This document shows positions 52,800-61,793 of a DNA stretch of 64,000 bases, in pieces (the stretch's first letter is position 1; every line of letters begins with the position of its first letter). A program made the position numbers and the translations under genes. Location: NCBI RefSeq assembly GCF_023148685.1, contig NZ_JAHXNL010000012.1, positions 1 to 64,000 of the forward strand, given 5' to 3'. The notes under the pieces are model-generated. The model was not told the DNA's origin. It made no database searches and saw only the letters and a list, made by a program, of their open reading frames with translations. The stretch comes from Georgenia sp. EYE_87. GTDB lineage: Bacteria; Actinomycetota; Actinomycetes; Actinomycetales; Actinomycetaceae.

Positions 52800-53954
52800 T
52801 CAGCGCAGGCCGGCGGAGCGCTCCAGGGCGAGGGAGACCAGCTCGTCGATCAGCTCCGGGTACGGCAGGCCGGAGGCCTCCCACAGCGCGGGGTACATCG
52901 AGTACGGCGTGAACCCGGGCATCGTGTTGACCTCGTTGATCACCACGTCGCCGTGGTCGGTGTAGAAGAAGTCCACCCGGGCGAGGCCCTCGCAGCCGAG
53001 CGCCTCGAACGCCTGCCCGGCGAGCTGCTGGACCCGGGCGACGACGTCCTCGGGAAGGTCCGCCGGGATGGCCATGGTCAGCGGGGCGGTGTCGAGGTAC
53101 TTCGTCTCGTAGTCGTAGAACCCCGCGGCCGGCGTGTCGAGCACGATCTCACCGGGGACGGACGTGCGCGGGGCGTCGTCGCCGTGCCCCTCGAGGACGG
53201 CGCACTCGATCTCGCGGCCGTTGATGGCCCCCTCGACGACGACCTTCGGGTCGTGGCGCTGGGCCTCGAGCACGGCCGCCTCCAGGTCCTCCGGGCGCTC
53301 CACGCGGCTGATCCCGAGGGAGGAGCCCGCCCGGGCGGGCTTGACGAAGACCGGGAAGCCGAGCGAGGCGACGGCGTCGAGGGCGGCCGCCTTGTCGGTC
53401 CGCCACATCCGCGGGGTGATCACCGTGTAGGGCCCGACGGGCAGCAGCTGCCCCGCCAGGATGATCTTCATGTAGTGCTTGTCCATCGCGGCGGCGGAGG
53501 CCAGCACGCCCGAGCCGACGTACCGGGTGCCGGCCATCTCGAGCAGACCCTGGATGGTCCCGTCCTCGCCGAACGGTCCGTGCAGCAGCGGCAGCACGAC
53601 GTCGACGGCGCCCAGCTGGTGGGGCACCTCGCCCGGCTCGGCGACGACGAGCGGCGCCGGTGCGTCGCCGAACGGGACGAGCACCTGGGCGCCGTCCGCC
53701 GTGATCTCCGCGCGCCCGCCCTCGAGGAGCGCGGGGTCGTCGGGGGCGAGCACCCAGCGACCGTCGCGGGTGATGCCGACCGGGACGACGTCGTAGGCGT
53801 CGCGGTCGATCGCGCGCAGCACGCCGGCGGCGGTGGCGCAGCTGACGGAGTGCTCGCCGCTGCGGCCGCCGAAGACGACGGCGACGCGTACCTTGCGCGT
53901 GTCCCGCCCGGCGGGCTCGGTGGTGGTGGGCTCGGGTGCACGCTCGATGTTCAT
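52800..53954 (-). CDS. ddl: D-alanine--D-alanine ligase
   Basis: Ddl joins two D-alanines for peptidoglycan precursors. The 384-residue protein has an ATP-grasp fold: VAVVFGGRSGEHSVSCATA at the N-terminus, PLLHGPFGEDGTIQGLLEMA, AAAMDKHYMKIIL and the Mg site RVDFFYTDHGDVVINEVNT. The C-terminal NTMPGFTPYSMYPALWEA is standard. A disordered tail of about 22 residues precedes the fold. It converges on the DUF3515 gene and is divergent from the PLP-enzyme gene. Confidence 0.96.
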   Translation of the reverse strand: MNIERAPEPTTTEPAGRDTRKVRVAVVFGGRSGEHSVSCATAAGVLRAIDRDAYDVVPVGITRDGRWVLAPDDPALLEGGRAEITADGAQVLVPFGDAPAPLVVAEPGEVPHQLGAVDVVLPLLHGPFGEDGTIQGLLEMAGTRYVGSGVLASAAAMDKHYMKIILAGQLLPVGPYTVITPRMWRTDKAAALDAVASLGFPVFVKPARAGSSLGISRVERPEDLEAAVLEAQRHDPKVVVEGAINGREIECAVLEGHGDDAPRTSVPGEIVLDTPAAGFYDYETKYLDTAPLTMAIPADLPEDVVARVQQLAGQAFEALGCEGLARVDFFYTDHGDVVINEVNTMPGFTPYSMYPALWEASGLPYPELIDELVSLALERSAGLR

Positions 53955-54019
53955 CGCGTGCGAGGGTACCGCCGCGGACGGTGCAGCCACCGCTCCCACG
54001 TCGGGAATAGCCTGGGCCG

Positions 54020-55195
54020 GTGAGCCCGGACCCCCAGCACCGCAGCCTCTCCCCCGCCACCACCGCCGTCGCGGCCGGCCGGCCGCCGCGCGAGCAGGGC
54101 GCGCCGGTCAACGCCCCGGTGGTGCTCTCGAGCACGTACGTCTCCACCGGCACGCCGGGGGCCGAGGAGATGCTCTACACCCGGTACAACACCGAGACCT
54201 GGCTCCCGCTCGAGGAGGCGGTCGGCGCCCTGGAGGGCGCCGCGCTGCCGGCCCTGGCGTTCGCCTCCGGCATGGCCGCGATCGACGCCGTGCTGCGGCT
54301 GGCGACTCCGGGCTCGGCGGTCGTCGCGCCGCGCCACGCCTACCTCGCCACCCTCACCGCCGCCCGCGAGCAGGCAGAGCGCGAGGGGTCCGTGGTGCGC
54401 GAGGTGGACATCGCCGACACCGACGCCGTGGTCGCCGCCCTGGCGCCCGACGGCGAGCCGGCCGCCAGCGTGCTGTGGATCGAGTCCCCCACCAACCCCA
54501 TGCTCGAGGTGGCCGACGTGCCGGCGCTCGCCGCGGCCGCCCACGCGGCGGGCGCGCTGTGCGTCGTCGACAACACCTTCGCCACCCCGCTGGGGCAGCG
54601 CCCGCTCGCCCAGGGGGCCGACGTCGTCGTCCACTCGGTGACGAAGTTCCTCGCGGGGCACTCCGACCTGGTGATGGGAGCCGCCGTCACGGACGACGCC
54701 GGCCTGCGCGCCCGGCTGCACGCGCGCCGCACGACCGGCGGGGCGATCCCCGGCCCGTGGGAGGCGTGGCTCGCCCTGCGCGGGCTGCGCACGCTGGCGC
54801 TGCGCGTGGAGCGGTCCCAGGCCAGCGCGCTGGAGCTCGCGCGGCGTCTCGCGGAGCACCCGCTGGTCGCGGAGGTGTCCCACCCGGGCCTGCCCTCGCA
54901 CCCGCAGCACGAGCGGGCCGCGGAGCTGATGGACGGGTTCGGCTCGATCCTCACGCTGCGTCCGGCCGGCGGCGCCGCGGCCGCGGAGGCGCTGACCCGG
55001 GCGGTCGAGCTGTGGGTGCCCGCCACGAGCCTGGGCGGGGTGGAGTCGAGCCTCGAGCGGCGCCGTCGGCTCCCGGCGGAGGCGGGCACGGTGCCTGAGG
55101 ACCTGCTGCGCCTGAGCGTGGGCATCGAGGACGTCGAGGACCTGTGGGCCGATCTCGACCGCGCCCTGCACGCGGCCGCGAACCGCGCCGGCTGA
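54020..55195 (+). CDS. Cys/Met-metabolism PLP enzyme (cystathionine gamma-lyase/synthase family)
   Basis: The 391-residue product belongs to the trans-sulfuration family: LYTRYNTETWLPLEEAVGAL, FASGMAAIDAV, ESPTNPMLEVADV and VDNTFATPL precede the PLP Lys209 in SVTKFLAGHSDLVMG. The C-terminal LRLSVGIEDVEDLWADLD is also typical. It may be a cystathionine lyase or synthase; the family cannot be split by motif alone. The GTG lacks a clear ribosome site. It is the only sulfur amino-acid enzyme gene in this end of the window. Confidence 0.88.
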   Translation: MSPDPQHRSLSPATTAVAAGRPPREQGAPVNAPVVLSSTYVSTGTPGAEEMLYTRYNTETWLPLEEAVGALEGAALPALAFASGMAAIDAVLRLATPGSAVVAPRHAYLATLTAAREQAEREGSVVREVDIADTDAVVAALAPDGEPAASVLWIESPTNPMLEVADVPALAAAAHAAGALCVVDNTFATPLGQRPLAQGADVVVHSVTKFLAGHSDLVMGAAVTDDAGLRARLHARRTTGGAIPGPWEAWLALRGLRTLALRVERSQASALELARRLAEHPLVAEVSHPGLPSHPQHERAAELMDGFGSILTLRPAGGAAAAEALTRAVELWVPATSLGGVESSLERRRRLPAEAGTVPEDLLRLSVGIEDVEDLWADLDRALHAAANRAG

Positions 55196-55389
55196 GAGGC
55201 GGCCGAGACCGGCCGGGCCGAGGACCCGCGGGACCAGCCGGCCGAGGCCGGACCGGCGGGGCCCCCCGGATCCGGGAACCCTCCCCCCGCCGTCAAGCCG
55301 GCGACCGCCGTCGGCGCGGCGTGCAAGATGGGGTCCCGGACGGACATGAGCCAGGTGACCGGCCACCCGCGCGCTCGAGGGGGCACTTC

Positions 55390-56139
55390 GTGAGGACCGC
55401 AACCATCCTGACCGCCGCGGCGGTCTTCCTGGTCGCCGGCTGCGGCGGGCTGGCGACGGCGGACGACCCGCTCGACATTCCGGAGCCCGGCGGGACGGCG
55501 GGCCCGGCGGCGCCCGCCCCGGGATCGCCGTCCACCCCCGGCAGCGCGCCCGGCGACTCGCCCCTCCCGGACGAGGCGCCGCCCGGCGACTCGCCCCTCC
55601 CGGACGACTACCCCTGGGAGCCTCGGCAGTCCCCTCCGCCGCACGTCGACGGCGACGACGGCGGCGAGCCGTGGGTCGGTGGCTTCGACACCGTGGTCCT
55701 GCCGGAGCGCCTCGAGGTGGTGCACGACGGTGCGGCGACCTACTCCGTCACCGGCATCGAGATCTACGAGCAGGGCCCGGACCAGTCACGCGTCGTCGTC
55801 TCCTACACCGGCGGCGAGGGCCTGGCGGGCCTCGACCTCTCGGTCGCGGGTGCCACGGACCTCCCGCCGGAGGTCGCCCTCCCGGGCGGCGTGGACACCG
55901 GCCTCGCGTTCCTCACCGGCGCACAGGCGCCCCTGGGCGGCGCGCTCGAGCCCGGGCAGCTGATCAGGCCGGAGGCCGCGTCGCGGGTCCACGGCGTGAG
56001 CGTGGGCCCGCCCGACACCACCATGGGCACCGGCGTCTACGTCGGGATGGACGCCGGGGCCGTCCTCTGGGCGGTCCCGGACCACGCCGGCACGCTCGTC
56101 CTGATCGTCACCGACCCGGGCACGGGCCCGACGTCGTAG
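55390..56139 (+). CDS. Lipoprotein of unknown function (249 aa)
   Basis: A signal sequence with lipobox LVAGC (Cys at about 17) anchors the protein outside the membrane. A Pro/Gly/Ser linker (about 25-80) contains two copies of PPGDSPLPD or PGDSPLPD, encoded by a 25-bp direct repeat near 55550-55605. The folded part from about 95 starts FDTVVLPERLEVVHDGAATY and looks all-beta, with VSYTGGEGLAGLDLSVAG. I do not recognise the domain. It lies 118 bp before another lipoprotein gene on the same strand; both have the same general layout. Confidence 0.7.
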   Translation: MRTATILTAAAVFLVAGCGGLATADDPLDIPEPGGTAGPAAPAPGSPSTPGSAPGDSPLPDEAPPGDSPLPDDYPWEPRQSPPPHVDGDDGGEPWVGGFDTVVLPERLEVVHDGAATYSVTGIEIYEQGPDQSRVVVSYTGGEGLAGLDLSVAGATDLPPEVALPGGVDTGLAFLTGAQAPLGGALEPGQLIRPEAASRVHGVSVGPPDTTMGTGVYVGMDAGAVLWAVPDHAGTLVLIVTDPGTGPTS

Positions 56140-56257
56140 CGGACCCGCTGGTCACGGATCCGTATCGACGGCCCGGCGCTGCGCGGCGCACCGGCCGCAG
56201 CCCGCTAGCGTGGGGCGCATCGGCACCCGCTCGGGGGCCACGGAGCCGGGAGGAACG

Positions 56258-56950
56258 ATGCGCAGATCGGCACGGGTGGTCACGGCCGCCCTCGCGGGCG
56301 GGGCCCTGCTGGCCGCGTGCAGCAACGGCGGCGCGGAGCCGACGCCCGCCGCACCGACCACGACGGTGTCACCCACCGCCGCGGAGACCACGTCTCCCTC
56401 TCCCTCCCCCACCGCCTCCGGCGACGACGGCCAGGAGGACGACGACGACGGCTCCACGGCGGCGCCCGCGCAGGAGACCGACGCGCCGACCGACGCCGCC
56501 GACTACAGCACCGACCCGCAGAACGATCCCGACTGGCCCTCCGCCGGGGGCGAGCTCCTCCCCACGGGGGTGCGGGTGGGCAGCCACGAGGGCTACGAGC
56601 GCGTGGTCTTCGACTTCGAGGGCACCGGCACCCCCGGCTGGCGCGTCGAGTACGTCGACGAGGCCGTCGAGGACGGACGCGGCGAGGTGGTCGACGTCGA
56701 GGGCGACTTCACCCTCCAGGTCATCGCCACCGGGGTGCGCTACCCCGAGGGCGACGACGAGACCGGCCGCGTCGCGCAGGGCTCCTACGACGCCGAGGAC
56801 GCGGACCTCGTGGAGGAGGTCCACGTCACCGGCATCTTCGAGGGGCAGAACCAGGCGTTCATCGGGCTGGACGAGGAGGCCCCGTTCCGCGTGTTCACCC
56901 TCACCGAGCCGGCCCGGCTCGTGGTGGACGTGCGCACCACGAACGGCTGA
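56258..56950 (+). CDS. AMIN-like domain lipoprotein
   Basis: The 230-residue protein has lipobox LAAC (Cys at about 21), a Thr/Ser/Pro/Asp-rich linker of about 70 residues, then an AMIN-like domain: VRVGSHEGYERVVFDFEGTG, WRVEYVDEA and a C-terminal FRVFTLTEPARLVVDVRT. AMIN-like domains often bind peptidoglycan or assist envelope proteins; the partner is unknown. GGGAGGAAC gives a strong ribosome site before the ATG. Confidence 0.85.
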   Translation: MRRSARVVTAALAGGALLAACSNGGAEPTPAAPTTTVSPTAAETTSPSPSPTASGDDGQEDDDDGSTAAPAQETDAPTDAADYSTDPQNDPDWPSAGGELLPTGVRVGSHEGYERVVFDFEGTGTPGWRVEYVDEAVEDGRGEVVDVEGDFTLQVIATGVRYPEGDDETGRVAQGSYDAEDADLVEEVHVTGIFEGQNQAFIGLDEEAPFRVFTLTEPARLVVDVRTTNG

Positions 56951-56970
56951 ACCGCCGGGACCGGCGCGGC

Positions 56971-56987
56971 GCCCCGGCTGCCGGGGC
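56971..56987. terminator. Short GC hairpin between convergent genes
   Basis: GCCCCGG-CTG-CCGGGGC forms a 7-bp stem between the AMIN-like lipoprotein gene and the convergent dodecin gene, placed to end transcription in either direction. Confidence 0.5.
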
Positions 56988-57010
56988 ACTCACCGTCGGG
57001 GAGCTCTGGG

Positions 57011-57220
57011 TCAGTCGAGCTTGAAGCCGACCTTCATGCCCACCTGGTAGTGGGCGACCTTGCCCTCCTCGAGGTGGCCGCGGACCTCGGTGACCTCGAA
57101 CCAGTCCAGCCCGTGCAGGGTCCGGCCCGCGCGGGCCAGGCCGTTGCGGATCGCCTCGTCGACGCCGTTCGGCGACGTCCCGACGATCTCCGCGATCTTG
57201 TACGTGTTGTCCTCGGTCAT
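57011..57220 (-). CDS. Dodecin (flavin storage protein)
   Basis: Dodecins form hollow dodecamers that bind riboflavin, FMN or FAD. The 69-residue protein shows YKIAEIVGTSPNGVDEAIRN, then GLDWFEVTEVRGHLEEGKV with the flavin-stacking Trp40, and HYQVGMKVGFKL with Gln59, the expected flavin contacts. It is a single gene between gpsA and the lipoprotein. It may buffer flavin for the several flavoenzymes encoded in this window, though that link is only suggestive. Confidence 0.93.
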   Translation of the reverse strand: MTEDNTYKIAEIVGTSPNGVDEAIRNGLARAGRTLHGLDWFEVTEVRGHLEEGKVAHYQVGMKVGFKLD

Positions 57221-57331
57221 GGTCCGCTCCTTCGTGTCAGGGTCGTGAGCCGCCAGTCTGTCGTGGACCCGGTCACCGGACAACAGGAACGCCCCCGGCC
57301 CCGGCTCGGGCCCCGGGGTCCGCCCGGCCGG

Positions 57332-58420
57332 TCAGGCGCGCTCGTGCTTGAGCGGACGGGCGAGCAGCGCGGCCGTCATCTCCGCCACCGGCCAGCCCTC
57401 GTGCAGCACGGCGACGACCGCCTGCGTGATCGGCATGTCGACGCCGTGGGCGTTGGCGAGGTCGAGCACCGAGCGGCAGGACTTCACGCCCTCCGCCGTG
57501 CCGCCGGTCGCAGCCAGCGCCTCCTCCAGTCCCATGCCGGCGCCGATGTGGGCGCCGAGCGTGTGGTTGCGCGACAGCGGTGAGGCGCAGGTAGCCACGA
57601 GGTCCCCCATGCCGGCCAGGCCCGCGAACGTGCCCGGCTCGGCGCCCAGCGCCGCCCCCAGCCGCGCCGTCTCCGCCAGCCCGCGCGTGATGATCAGCGC
57701 CTTGGTGTTGTCCCCGTACCCGCGCCCCTGCGCCATGCCGACGGCGAGCGCGATGACGTTCTTCAGGGCACCGCCGAGCTCGACACCGACGACGTCGGTG
57801 TGGGTGTACGGCCGGAAGTACGGCGCGGCACAGGCACGGGCGACGAGCTCGGCGACGTCGTGCCGGGCGGCGGCCACCACCGCGCCGGCCGGCTGGTGCG
57901 CCGCGATCTCCTTGGCCAGGTTCGGGCCGGACACCACCGCCACGCGCCCGGGGTCCACCTCCAGCGACTGGGCCAGGACCTCGCTCATGCGCTGGTGCGT
58001 GCCCAGCTCGACGCCCTTCATCAGGGAGACGACCACGCTCTCCTCGGCCAGCGTGCCCGCCAGGGGAGCCAGCACCGCCCGCACGGACTGCGACGGGAGG
58101 GCGACGACGACGACGTGGGCGCCGTCCACCGCGGTGGCCAGGTCCGTGGTGGCGCTGATGCCCGGCGGGAGGTCCACCCCCGCCAGGTTGCGCGTGTTCC
58201 GGCGGTGGGCGGCGATCTCGCCGACCACCTCGGGGCTGCGGCCCCACATGCGGACGGCGCAGCCGGCGTCGGCCATGATCGCCGCGAACGTGGTGCCCCA
58301 CGCACCGGTGCCGAGGACCGCCGCACGCACGGGCGGCTCCGCCGTCGTCGGTCCGCCCGCCTCCTCGACGGGCGCCTCCCCGAGCGGCCCCTCCTCGGGA
58401 TGCGCCCCCGCCGACGTCAC
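57332..58420 (-). CDS. gpsA: Glycerol-3-phosphate dehydrogenase [NAD(P)+]
   Basis: GpsA reduces dihydroxyacetone phosphate to sn-glycerol 3-phosphate for phospholipids. The 362-residue protein has a disordered N-terminal extension of about 30 residues, then AAVLGTGAWGTTFAAIMAD (NAD-binding), VVVALPSQSVR, SLMKGVELGT, SGPNLAKEIA and the catalytic Lys in GGALKNVIALAVG. The start overlaps the plsC stop by 4 bp, so precursor supply and acylation are co-translated. Confidence 0.95.
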   Translation of the reverse strand: MTSAGAHPEEGPLGEAPVEEAGGPTTAEPPVRAAVLGTGAWGTTFAAIMADAGCAVRMWGRSPEVVGEIAAHRRNTRNLAGVDLPPGISATTDLATAVDGAHVVVVALPSQSVRAVLAPLAGTLAEESVVVSLMKGVELGTHQRMSEVLAQSLEVDPGRVAVVSGPNLAKEIAAHQPAGAVVAAARHDVAELVARACAAPYFRPYTHTDVVGVELGGALKNVIALAVGMAQGRGYGDNTKALIITRGLAETARLGAALGAEPGTFAGLAGMGDLVATCASPLSRNHTLGAHIGAGMGLEEALAATGGTAEGVKSCRSVLDLANAHGVDMPITQAVVAVLHEGWPVAEMTAALLARPLKHERA

Positions 58421-59277
58421 GGGCGGCCCCCGGCCCGGCGGGCGGACCTCCGGGCCCGCAGCGGGGCGAGTCGCTCACGGAGGGCGCCGAGCCGCCGGTC
58501 CAGGGCCGCCCGGCGTTCCCGGCGCGCGGCCCGCCGCTGCGCGCGGGCGGCGTCGTGGGCGGCCCGCGGGTCGCCGTCGCGGCGAGCGTCGTACACGCGC
58601 GCGGGCGGTGCCTCGCCGCGGATCTCGGCGAGCTGGGCCGTGAGTGCCGCCATGATCCGCGCCGTCGCCTCGCGGAGGACCTCCTGGTCCACCGGCCGGC
58701 CGTACAGGTCCGCCAGGTCGACCGGGGGCCCGGCGACGACGGTGACGGGCGTGCGTGGGAAGGGCCGGAAGCGTGCGGTGTAGCGCGGCATGATGCGGTG
58801 GGCGCCCCACTGGGTCACGGGTACGACGGGCACCCGGGTGCTCAGGGCGAGACGGGCCGCACCGGTGCGTCCGGTCATCGGCCACAGGTCGGGGTCCCGG
58901 GTGAACGTGCCCTCGGGGAAGATCACGACGCACTCGCCCCGGCGCACCGCCTTCTCCGCCGCGACGAGGGAGTCGCCCGCGCGGGAGGTGCCGCGGTAGA
59001 CCGGGATCTGGTCGGCAGCGGCGAGCAGCCTGCCGAGGACGGGCACCTCGAAGAGCGAGGACTTCGCGAGGAACTTCGGCGCCGCGCCGTGGTCGTAGAG
59101 GAAGTGCGCCACGGTCAGCGGGTCCATGTTGCTGGCGTGGTTCGCCACGGCGACGAAGCCCCCGGCGGGCGGCAGGTGCTCCCCGCCGCGCCAGGTCCGC
59201 CGGGTCATCAGGCTCATCGCCGGGCGGAGCAGGGAGACGAGGAACCGGTAGACGCCGGACTGCTTTCGTGGCTGCAC
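58417..59277 (-). CDS. plsC: 1-acyl-sn-glycerol-3-phosphate acyltransferase (PlsC-like)
   Basis: The 286-residue membrane-associated enzyme has the acyltransferase motif NHASNMD (His47 and Asp52), PVYRGTSRAGDSL, the glycerol-phosphate site FPEGTFTRD and VVPVTQWGAH. The last 60 residues are Arg/Ala-rich and may contact the membrane surface. A GTG start at 59275-59277 is chosen by alignment to the family; no strong ribosome site is seen. It forms a two-gene unit with gpsA. Confidence 0.92.
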   Translation of the reverse strand: MQPRKQSGVYRFLVSLLRPAMSLMTRRTWRGGEHLPPAGGFVAVANHASNMDPLTVAHFLYDHGAAPKFLAKSSLFEVPVLGRLLAAADQIPVYRGTSRAGDSLVAAEKAVRRGECVVIFPEGTFTRDPDLWPMTGRTGAARLALSTRVPVVPVTQWGAHRIMPRYTARFRPFPRTPVTVVAGPPVDLADLYGRPVDQEVLREATARIMAALTAQLAEIRGEAPPARVYDARRDGDPRAAHDAARAQRRAARRERRAALDRRLGALRERLAPLRARRSARRAGGRP

Positions 59278-59413
59278 GTTCGCGATCGTAGTCTCCGCGG
59301 GGTCGAAGCCCCCTCCGACCAGCCCCGTGGCCGAGTCGTCACGACTCGCCCCGACTCTCCGCGGGCCTCGCCGTAGGGTGAAGTGACTCGCCCGACGACG
59401 AGGGGAGCTGGGC

Positions 59414-59659
59414 GTGGAGACCCACGAGCGGCGGCTGCCCGGCTTGGTGCTGGTGCCGGTCGTGGTCATGTGCGCGCTGCTGGGGCTGGCTCTGGCGGTC
59501 CTCGGCTGGAGCGGCTGGCTGCTGGGGCCGGCCGTCCTGATGCTCGGCCTCGTCGGCCGCTCGACGGGGTCGCGGTGGGCGGACTGGGCGGTACCGGTCG
59601 GGGGCGGCCTCACGGTCGGCACCGTCAGCTACCTGCTGCTCGGGGCGAACGTGGGCTAG
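59414..59659 (+). CDS. Small membrane protein (81 aa)
   Basis: The protein has a short polar N-terminus and predicted membrane segments at about 10-32 (LVLVPVVVMCALLGLALAVL), 33-48 and 60-79. GAGGGGAG lies eight bases before the GTG. It is divergent from plsC. Its stop codon shares the palindrome CTAG with the stop of the convergent DinB-like gene. I do not recognise it; similar small integral proteins beside plsC/murA are common hypothetical genes in actinobacteria. Confidence 0.75.
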   Translation: METHERRLPGLVLVPVVVMCALLGLALAVLGWSGWLLGPAVLMLGLVGRSTGSRWADWAVPVGGGLTVGTVSYLLLGANVG

Positions 59660-60162
59660 GAGCGCTCGACGAGGCCGCGCACGTAGGCGGCCTGCCCGAG
59701 GTGCTGGAGGTCGTCACCCACGATGCTGACGAGCCGCACGCCGAGCGTCACGGGCGGGTCCCACGCCTCGTCGACCACCCGCTCGAGGTCCTCCTCGGCC
59801 AGGGTCGCGAGGAACTCCACGGTGCGCCGGTGGACGTCGCCGAGGTAGCCGAGCAGGTCCTCGGCGCCGACGCGCACCTGGGCGACCTCGTCGCTGGACT
59901 GGCCGTAGCCGGTGGCCGCGGGGTCGAACGGCAGACCCATGCGCGCGGCCCAGCCGTCCGCCGTCCAGGCCTGCTCCTCCCCCGAGCAGGCGGCCACCTG
60001 GGCGTCCTGGCCGCGGGCCAGGTGCCAGACCAGCCAGGCGATGGAGTTCGCCTCGGGGTCGGGCCGGTAGGTCAGGGCCGTCTCGTCCAGCCCGGCGAGG
60101 ATCCGGGCCGCCTCGTCGGGCACTCGGGAGTAGGACTCGATGAGCAGCTCGGCCACGTTCAT
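59656..60162 (-). CDS. DinB/DUF664-family protein
   Basis: The 168-residue protein has the DinB four-helix pattern: ELLIESYSRVPDEAARILAG, then SIAWLVWHLARGQDAQVA with the first metal-binding His, and VSIVGDDLQHLGQAAYVRG with the third. In actinobacteria DinB/DUF664 proteins include mycothiol-dependent S-transferases, so thiol transfer is a reasonable but unproven role. It is followed directly by the convergent small membrane protein, overlapping at CTAG. Confidence 0.85.
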   Translation of the reverse strand: MNVAELLIESYSRVPDEAARILAGLDETALTYRPDPEANSIAWLVWHLARGQDAQVAACSGEEQAWTADGWAARMGLPFDPAATGYGQSSDEVAQVRVGAEDLLGYLGDVHRRTVEFLATLAEEDLERVVDEAWDPPVTLGVRLVSIVGDDLQHLGQAAYVRGLVERS

Positions 60163-60268
60163 GGCGCCAGTGTGCCGTGGGGGCGCGGTCCCGGCCAACG
60201 AACGTGCACCCGGACGCCGACGGCCGGCCGACGGGATCGTCGACCGGCCGGAGACCGCGGGACTCGCG

Positions 60269-61606
60269 TCAGCTGGCGGCGGTGGAGAGCTCCGCCAGCG
60301 TGACCTTGGCGGAGAGCGCCTCGAGCTTGCCCATGAAGTTCTCGTAGCCGCGGTTGATGATGCTGATGCCGCGCACCTGCGAGGTGCCCTCCGCCGCCAG
60401 GGCGGCGATGAGGTGGGAGAAACCGCCGCGCAGGTCGGGGACCTCGATGTTGGCCGCGCGCAGCGGCGTCGGGCCGGAGACGACGGCGGAGTGGTAGAAG
60501 TTCCGCTGCCCGAACCGGCAGGGCAGCCCGCCGAGGCACTCGCGGTAGATCTGGATCGTGGCGCCCATGCCGCGCAGGGCGTCGGTGAACCCGAACCGGT
60601 TCTCGTACACGGTCTCGTGGACGATCGACAGCCCCTTGGCCTGGGTCAGCGCCACGACGAGGGGCTGCTGCCAGTCGGTCATGAAGCCGGGGTGCACGTC
60701 GGTCTCGAGGACGATCGAGTTCAGGTCGCTGCCCGGGTGCCAGAAGCGGATGCCGTCGTCGCGCACGTCGAACGCGCCGCCGACCTTCCGGAAGGTGTTG
60801 AGGAAGGTCATCATCTCGGGCTGGGAGGCGCCGCGGACGAAGACGTCGCCGTGGGTGGCCAGCGCGGCCGACGCCCAGGAGCCGGCCTCGATGCGGTCGG
60901 CGAGCGCGGTGTGCCGGTAGCCGCCGAGGCGGTCCACGCCCTCGATGCGGATGGTTCGGTCGGTGTCGACCGAGATGATGGCGCCCATCTTCTGCAGGAC
61001 GGCGATGAGGTCGGTGATCTCGGGCTCGATCGCGGCGTTGCGCAGCTCGGTCAGGCCCTGGGCCCGCACGGCGGTGAGCAGCGTCTGCTCGGTCGCCCCG
61101 ACCGACGGGTAGGGCAGCTCGATCTTGGTACCGCGCAGGCCGCGGGGCGCCGAGATGTGGATGCCCTGCACGCGCTTGTCGACGACGGCGCCGAAGCTGC
61201 GCAGGATGTCCAGGTGGTAGTCGATCGGCCGGTCGCCGATGCGGCAGCCGCCCAGGTCGGGGATGAACGCCTCGCCCAGCCGGTGCAGCAGCGGGCCGCA
61301 GAAGAGGATCGGGATCCGCGACGAGCCGGCGTAGGCGTCGATGTCGGCCACGTGCGCGGACTCGACGTCGGTGGGGTCCAGGTGCAGCACGCCGGCGTCG
61401 CGGTCGTGGTCGACCGTCACGCCGTGCAGGCGCAGCAGGTCGGCGACGACGTCCACGTCCCGGATGACGGGGACGTTCGCGAGCACGGACGGTCCCTCGC
61501 CCAGCAGGGAGGCCACCATCGCCTTGGAGACGAAGTTCTTCGCGCCGCGCACGGTGATCTCACCGGTCAGCGGCGTGCCGCCCTCGACAGTCAGGAGCCC
61601 GCTCAT
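60269..61606 (-). CDS. murA: UDP-N-acetylglucosamine 1-carboxyvinyltransferase
   Basis: MurA starts peptidoglycan synthesis by adding enolpyruvate to UDP-GlcNAc. The 445-residue protein has Lys23-Asn24 in VRGAKNF, the loop Cys121 in LGGCRIGDRPIDYH (the fosfomycin target, retained) and the Asp of HPGFMTDWQQP. GISIINRGYENF ends the second domain. The sequence is more divergent from the Escherichia coli type than usual, a form seen in actinobacteria. The ATG at 61604-61606 is preferred because GGTGAGG lies five bases before it. A long hairpin separates it from leuD. Confidence 0.93.
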   Translation of the reverse strand: MSGLLTVEGGTPLTGEITVRGAKNFVSKAMVASLLGEGPSVLANVPVIRDVDVVADLLRLHGVTVDHDRDAGVLHLDPTDVESAHVADIDAYAGSSRIPILFCGPLLHRLGEAFIPDLGGCRIGDRPIDYHLDILRSFGAVVDKRVQGIHISAPRGLRGTKIELPYPSVGATEQTLLTAVRAQGLTELRNAAIEPEITDLIAVLQKMGAIISVDTDRTIRIEGVDRLGGYRHTALADRIEAGSWASAALATHGDVFVRGASQPEMMTFLNTFRKVGGAFDVRDDGIRFWHPGSDLNSIVLETDVHPGFMTDWQQPLVVALTQAKGLSIVHETVYENRFGFTDALRGMGATIQIYRECLGGLPCRFGQRNFYHSAVVSGPTPLRAANIEVPDLRGGFSHLIAALAAEGTSQVRGISIINRGYENFMGKLEALSAKVTLAELSTAAS

Positions 61607-61735
61607 AAACACCTCACCAGCCCCGGGAACTGACGGGGCCCGTTTCGAAGCGGACCCGGGTGGTCCGCCGTCGAATCAGGATACGTGGCGCTCCACCGGC
61701 CCGTGGAGGGGGCCCGGGTGTCGGTTCGGACACAG

Positions 61736-61773
61736 CCGCGCCCCGCGGACCGGCAGGGGTCCGCGGGGCGCGG
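61736..61773 (-). terminator. Terminator between leuD and murA
   Basis: A 16-bp stem (CCGCGCCCCGCGGACC and its complement) encloses a 6-nt loop, 20 bases after the leuD stop codon. It should end the leuCD transcript before murA. Confidence 0.8.
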
Positions 61774-61793
61774 TTCTCGACGTCGTCGGGCGC

